Origin: Nectonema munidae
Taxonomy: Eukaryota > Nematomorpha > Nectonematoida > Nectonematidae
Length of the DNA: 64,000 nucleotides
Assembly: GCA_030549495.1 (NCBI GenBank)
Contig: JAUIRK010000060.1
Location: 1-64,000, forward strand
Direction of reading: 5' to 3'
Part shown: piece after piece, positions 57,061-64,000 of the stretch
How positions within the stretch are numbered: the stretch's first letter is position 1
Layout: every line of letters begins with the position of its first letter
The notes under the pieces: generated by a model
Told to the model about the DNA's origin: nothing
The model's database searches: none
The model's input: the letters and a program-made list of their open reading frames with translations, nothing else
Translations under genes and position numbers: made by a program

Positions 57061-57259
57061 TGACCCCGTTACCCCAGTACAAAATATACTTGTACCACGA
57101 ACAAACAATAAATTATAACTCAAATAAAATTTTTTTTTTCGTTTTTTTAGTAACAAAATTAAAACTGTTAAAAAACGAAAATGTCTAATTTAAATGTTTT
57201 TAAAAATATTTTTGCAACTGATTTTTGGTATTTTTTTTAGATTACTAAAATATATATTT

Positions 57260-58467
57260 TGTTTTTTAATCAATGGATTCTGAAAATTTTAAAGATATTA
57301 TTTCTGATTAAAATTCTTTTCTCTGGGCTCATTATTTGTACAGAAAAAGAGGCAAAAGAGCCAAATGTAAACATTGTTCAGAAAAATTAAATTGACGAGA
57401 TCAAGTACTAAAGAACTAACTGATCATTTGAAACACAAACATAAAATACACGTAAAAAGATTCAATGCTAACATTGATAAAGTTGGAACGAGCAAAAGAT
57501 CCCCATTAATTGACACTTATTTTGTGAATGCAAAAAAGGAGCAATAAATTCCATGATTTCAAAACTAGTAGCCAAGGATGGTATAACATTTTGCCCGCTT
57601 TCTAAAAGTGACCCTGTAAGAAAAGCTTTGGAATCAAACGGTTACATCCTCCTACCTAAAAGTAAGACACAAATTAAAAAGATGTTTTTGGATCAAGAAC
57701 CAAATAAAGTATAGTTTTTAAAAGATGAAAGCTGAAAAAAACTTTTTTCACCTAGTTTAGATGAAGCAAGAAGTTGTGGTAGCAGAAGATACTTAAATGT
57801 TAATATTCAATTTGAGAATTTGCTGTTTAGGTGTTTTCAGGTTGAATGGTAGCATAAATGCGCAAATGATGCTCTCCAAAATTAAAAAAGTCTTACAAGA
57901 TTTTTCTCTTGATTTGAAAAATGATTTTATTCCACTTATATCTGATGCCTGCTCACTCATCCTAAAACTTGGAGAATTATCTGAAAAATGAATTCACTAC
58001 TTGAATTAGTATGCTCCTGCTTTGAATTTTCTTTTGCTTTGACAAGTGTAACATCTGATTTTGATAGAATGAATAGTGATAGCTCGGATTCAGAAAGCCA
58101 CACTGCAAGTTTGGAAGAATTTTCAAGCAAAGAAATTCAAGAAGCTGTTAACAAAGTCCGAAAAATAATAAATTATTTTCGTAGATCGCGGACTAAAAAA
58201 TGATAGATTATGAAGATAGAGTTGCTAAAAATCATGGTAAGAAAAGGAAGCTTATACTATAGATGTGAAAACAAGATTCAATTCTCTTTTTGATATGTTA
58301 GAAAGATTTTTAGAAGTTCAGAAAGAAATTTAATATACTTTTAGAAAATGACGAAAATGTTGTTATAAACCGCACTCTCATTTTCATCATTGAGAGTCTC
58401 ATACCCACTTTAGAACCAATAGAAGCTGTATTGCAATATTTATGTAAAGATTCTACGAGTATAATTG

Positions 58468-58475
<8 letters not shown>
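57260..58475 (+). pseudogene. Old hAT transposase relic, 5' part (split by a younger hAT)
   Basis: Degraded plus-strand blocks in order: WAHYLYRKRGKRAKCKHCSE with a following H-x-H (BED finger); ISKLVAKDGITFCPLSKSDP with VRKALESNGY; LDEARSCGSRRYLNVNIQF; NGSINAQMMLSKIKKVLQDF with SLDLKNDFIPLISDACS; and DRMNSDSSDSESH with NKVRKIINYFRRSRTKK. This is the layout of a hAT protein with BED finger and RNase-H core. It has many stops and shifts. It is interrupted at 58475 by the 58476-61260 element and resumes at 61269. Confidence 0.7.
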
Positions 58476-61268
<2,793 letters not shown>

Positions 61269-61650
61269 AAAGTATTGTTTTTTTACTTCTGATAAATTGA
61301 ATAAAATTGATATTTTTCTTAGATGCAAAATTAAGGATACAGTTAACTTTTGTTTGATGAAAAATAGAAACAGTATTTTTTTTTACAATTAGCTAGTTTT
61401 CTGCATTCTTCAACTTTTTTGAATATGAATATTGATTTTGAGGACTGCTGTAGGAATTTTTGATAGACTTTATGGAAAGGAAAACTGCAAAGAAAATAAA
61501 GATGATGAGATTGAAGAAAATGAAAAATTAGAGAGAAAAACTAAAGATTTTTCAATAAAAGGTGTATTGAATGAAATTATGAGAGAATATAATGAAGAAA
61601 AAAATCTAGTACCACAAGATGAATCAACATTCAATTTGGTCTGAAAGGAA
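61269..61650 (+). pseudogene. Old hAT transposase relic, 3' part
   Basis: Continuation of the 57260-58475 relic after the nested insertion. It holds a 70-codon frame (61432-61644) with DRLYGKENCKENKDDEIEEN and IKGVLNEIMREYNEEKN, acidic and Lys-rich, at the place of the C-terminal half. No recognisable dimerisation motif remains. The right terminal repeat of the old element was not found. Confidence 0.5.
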
Positions 61651-62650
61651 TTTATTCTTTTTAAAGAGTTTAAAAAGAGATCAGAAAAATTAGAGCTAAT
61701 TTAAAATGCCCTTAAAACGATAAAGTCAACTTCATCTACTCCAAAAAAAGTTTTTCTTCGATGGGTTATTTCAAGTCAAAAATAAGAAATAGGCTGAATG
61801 ATCAAACGCTTTCTGCTTTGTTATTTTTAAAATATTTTTATAAAAAAGAGATTGTAGAATTGTTAAATATAAAATTTTGTTAAATTTTAAATACATTTTT
61901 TCATTTTTAAACCCGAGGATACCCGGGGTAATTACATGATTTTTCGGGGATTTAAAAAAAGAGACAGAATGGATTCTCTATTCATCTTTATAGTCTACTT
62001 ATATTATATATCTAGTTATCTTTATATAGCTTTATATAGATGTTGACCCACTGCCCGGATTTGTAGTCAAAGCCCTGTGGACGCTTTATAGTCAACTATG
62101 TGATGTCTAGTGTAGAAAATAGCGTACATCGCACTTTTTCTTTTACCCATCTTACCAGGTAAGCATGGGTTTTATGGTAAGAAGGGGTGAGGAGTAGACA
62201 TGTCTCGAAATTTAGAAAAATTCCATAAAAATGTTTTTAATTACTGCGTTAACTCATTAGTTACGCAAATTACCAGTGTATTCATTCTAGTTCAGTAAAA
62301 TGTTAATCTTTTACTTAACCATAAGTTACGATTAAACATTGATGTTTTTTTTTCAAATTTAGGCTATATTTTTCCGTATTGATAATGACAAAGATTTAAA
62401 GAAAAAATTTACTCATAATAAAAAACTAACTGAATTTTAATCGGTTTCAAATATTATTTTTGACTTATCTATTTAATTAAATGATAGATAAGGCAAAGTC
62501 GGTAGGTTTCATAATTAAAAAGCAATAAGGAAAATGAAATCGACTTTCAAAGATGAAAAAGAAAAGTTTATTGAAGGATCAAATTTTCGACCTTACGGTC
62601 TTTATCAAGAATTATAAAAATGGCGTCAATGTTTACGAAAAAAAGAAGAA
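61651..62650. other. Gene-free stretch
   Basis: AT-rich DNA. CCCGAGGATACCCGGGGTAA near 61911-61930 is a local palindrome-like patch. Nothing else recognised. Confidence 0.35.
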
Positions 62651-62659
62651 AAGTCAACT

Positions 62660-62962
62660 GGCCCTTAGAGTCATCGTATATAAAAAAATGTTTAGATATC
62701 TTTCTTCTTCACGAATATTCTAATGATTTTATAACTACTATTCATTGTAAATCTAAATCCACTAGTTTTATTTGCATTTGTGTTTATTTTTCTGCATATT
62801 CTAATTCATATATTTATTTCTTCTTTTCTCAGATCTTCAAGATATTCCCTTTTAAACATCTTGATTATTGGTGATTTGAATGCCCTACACTCTTTATGGG
62901 ATGTTAAAACAAATTCAAGAGTTTTTAAAGTTTTAACTTTTCAATTCAATCAAAATATCTGA
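62660..62962 (+). pseudogene. LINE (non-LTR) endonuclease-domain fragment
   Basis: Two frames give a recognisable piece of the APE-type endonuclease of a non-LTR retrotransposon. CKSKSTSFICICVYFSAYSN with IYFFFSQIFKIFPFK matches the 'I-CVYFPAYS...FFSDL' strand. After a frame change near 62860, LIIGDLNALHSLWDVKTNSR matches the catalytic GDxNAHHxLWG-x5-N-x-RG motif (Asp and Asn kept). No reverse transcriptase follows; it stops at about 62962, just before the pogo relic. Confidence 0.65.
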
Positions 62963-63069
62963 AAAGAGGGCAATTGAATAAAGAACAGCAGGCGTTACAA
63001 CAGTGTCATTTAGAATGAGCATGAAATGGTAATTAGTAAATTTCAAGAAGTTAGGTCTATTCTCAAAAA

Positions 63070-63899
63070 AACTACAATTTGGAAGCAACTGCCAGAAGAT
63101 TAAAAAGAAAAGCTAGATATTTTTTCACCAAACAAAATTGCTGTACAGAAAAATCGCCCAGAACATATATGTTATATGGACGAGGTCTCAATTACATTTG
63201 GCATCTCAGTGAATCGCATTGTAGAGAACGTTGGAGCAAGAAAAGTATCCATATCGTATCACAGGAAACGAGAAATCGTCTTTAATTGTCCTTCTTAGTT
63301 GATAGGCTAATGGCCGAAAACTACCTCCAATGATTTTTAAGAGGAAAACTTTACCTAAACAAAATTCCAGCCCGTGTCATTATTATAAGGCTAACTCAAA
63401 AGGTTGGATGGACGAACAAATAATGAAAGATTAAATATTCTTAATTAATAAAAATTAATTATTTAATTAATTATTAATTATTTTTTTTTATTAATTAATA
63501 TTCTTGCTGATCAGTGACTATATTCCCAACATCCTCTCACTGATAGTATTAAAACCCAAGTTAAAAAAACTAATTCTAATCTTTCAATTATTTCAAGTGG
63601 ATTAACTAAAGAACTACAACCGTTGTATATTAGTGTTAACATATCGTTTAAAGTCAAATTTCGAGCTTCATGTGAGCACTATCTCTCAAAAGATTGTAGA
63701 TGCCTAGTCTAAGGTATATCAATATTATCAGTGCTTTTACAAAATCTGGAATCATCACTGATCTACCAACTACTATCAATGACACTGTTTCGGGGAATGA
63801 TGAATTAAATCTAGGCATGAATGACACTGAAATTGCGCAATCATTCAACTCCAATACTGAAAATGAAGAATTTGAAGATTTTGAATTGGATGGAAGTTA
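63070..63899 (+). pseudogene. pogo/Tigger-like transposase relic
   Basis: Plus-strand pieces in order: QLPED-LKEKL-like start; QKNRPEHICYMDEVSITFGI with SVNRIVENVGARKVSI (first catalytic Asp in YMDEV); a decayed 'IFKRKT-PK-KIPAGVII...KGWMDEQMM' stretch near 63330-63425; an AT-rich gap at 63430-63500 where the second Asp should be; LTDSIKTQVKKTNSNLSIIS with GGLTxxLQPL-type GLTKELQPLYISVN; then IISAFTKSGIITDLP and an acidic C-terminus ENEEFEDFELDGS with stop at 63897-63899. Frame changes and stops throughout. TA-flanked ends not found. Confidence 0.8.
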
Positions 63900-64000
63900 A
63901 GTGTCATTTTTGTGATTTTAAAATTTGAAAATTAGTTTCTTGAACGATTATTGCGCCTTATGTATGAAACTAGAGATTTATTTAGAATATTTATTGACCA

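Overview
The window is AT-rich eukaryotic nuclear DNA, almost certainly from an invertebrate and most plausibly an arthropod. The grounds are tiny 46-64 nt introns next to multi-kilobase ones, metazoan gene families, and a heavy load of decayed DNA transposons. Genus cannot be told from the sequence. Nearly all open reading frames of 60-90 codons are chance products of base composition.

Two host genes can be rebuilt exon by exon with matching splice phases, both on the minus strand. At the left edge (1-6381) are the first three exons of a BAG3/Starvin-like co-chaperone with two Ile-Pro-Ile motifs; its BAG domain would lie beyond base 1. In the middle (27571-41924) is a KIF26/VAB-8-like kinesin. 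Its six N-terminal exons are packed into 1.2 kb (40745-41924), followed by an 11.7 kb transposon-filled intron and two further exons (27571-29000). Its motor domain has lost the P-loop, switch I and switch II signatures, as expected for a non-motile kinesin. Its 3' end is uncertain.

The rest is mostly mobile-element debris. hAT elements: a 2.79 kb copy at 10420-13209 with a perfect 8-bp target-site duplication (TSD), a 2.79 kb copy at 58476-61260 with perfect TSD inserted into an older hAT relic, an internally deleted copy at 51459-52633, and non-autonomous copies at 4989, 14256, 32345 and 36915. piggyBac: two degraded transposase genes (18385-19376 and 21601-23356) and four TTAA-flanked MITEs at 2321, 25064, 30190 and 46691. 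Others: a Tc1-like relic (about 2725-3355), a pogo/Tigger-like relic (63070-63899), a LINE endonuclease fragment (62660-62962), a tRNA-derived SINE (8320-8465), a GC-rich foldback MITE (36420-36569), and an unclassified element with 8-bp TSD (23774-24209).

The most conspicuous simple repeat is an 869-bp GAT array at 42217-43085, just upstream of the kinesin start. Several stretches (33800-34300, 44280-45480, 50000-50340, 56340-57060) are visibly richer in G+C than their surroundings but hold no recognisable gene. I saw no rRNA, CRISPR, operon-like structure, LTR element or capsid/envelope-bearing element.
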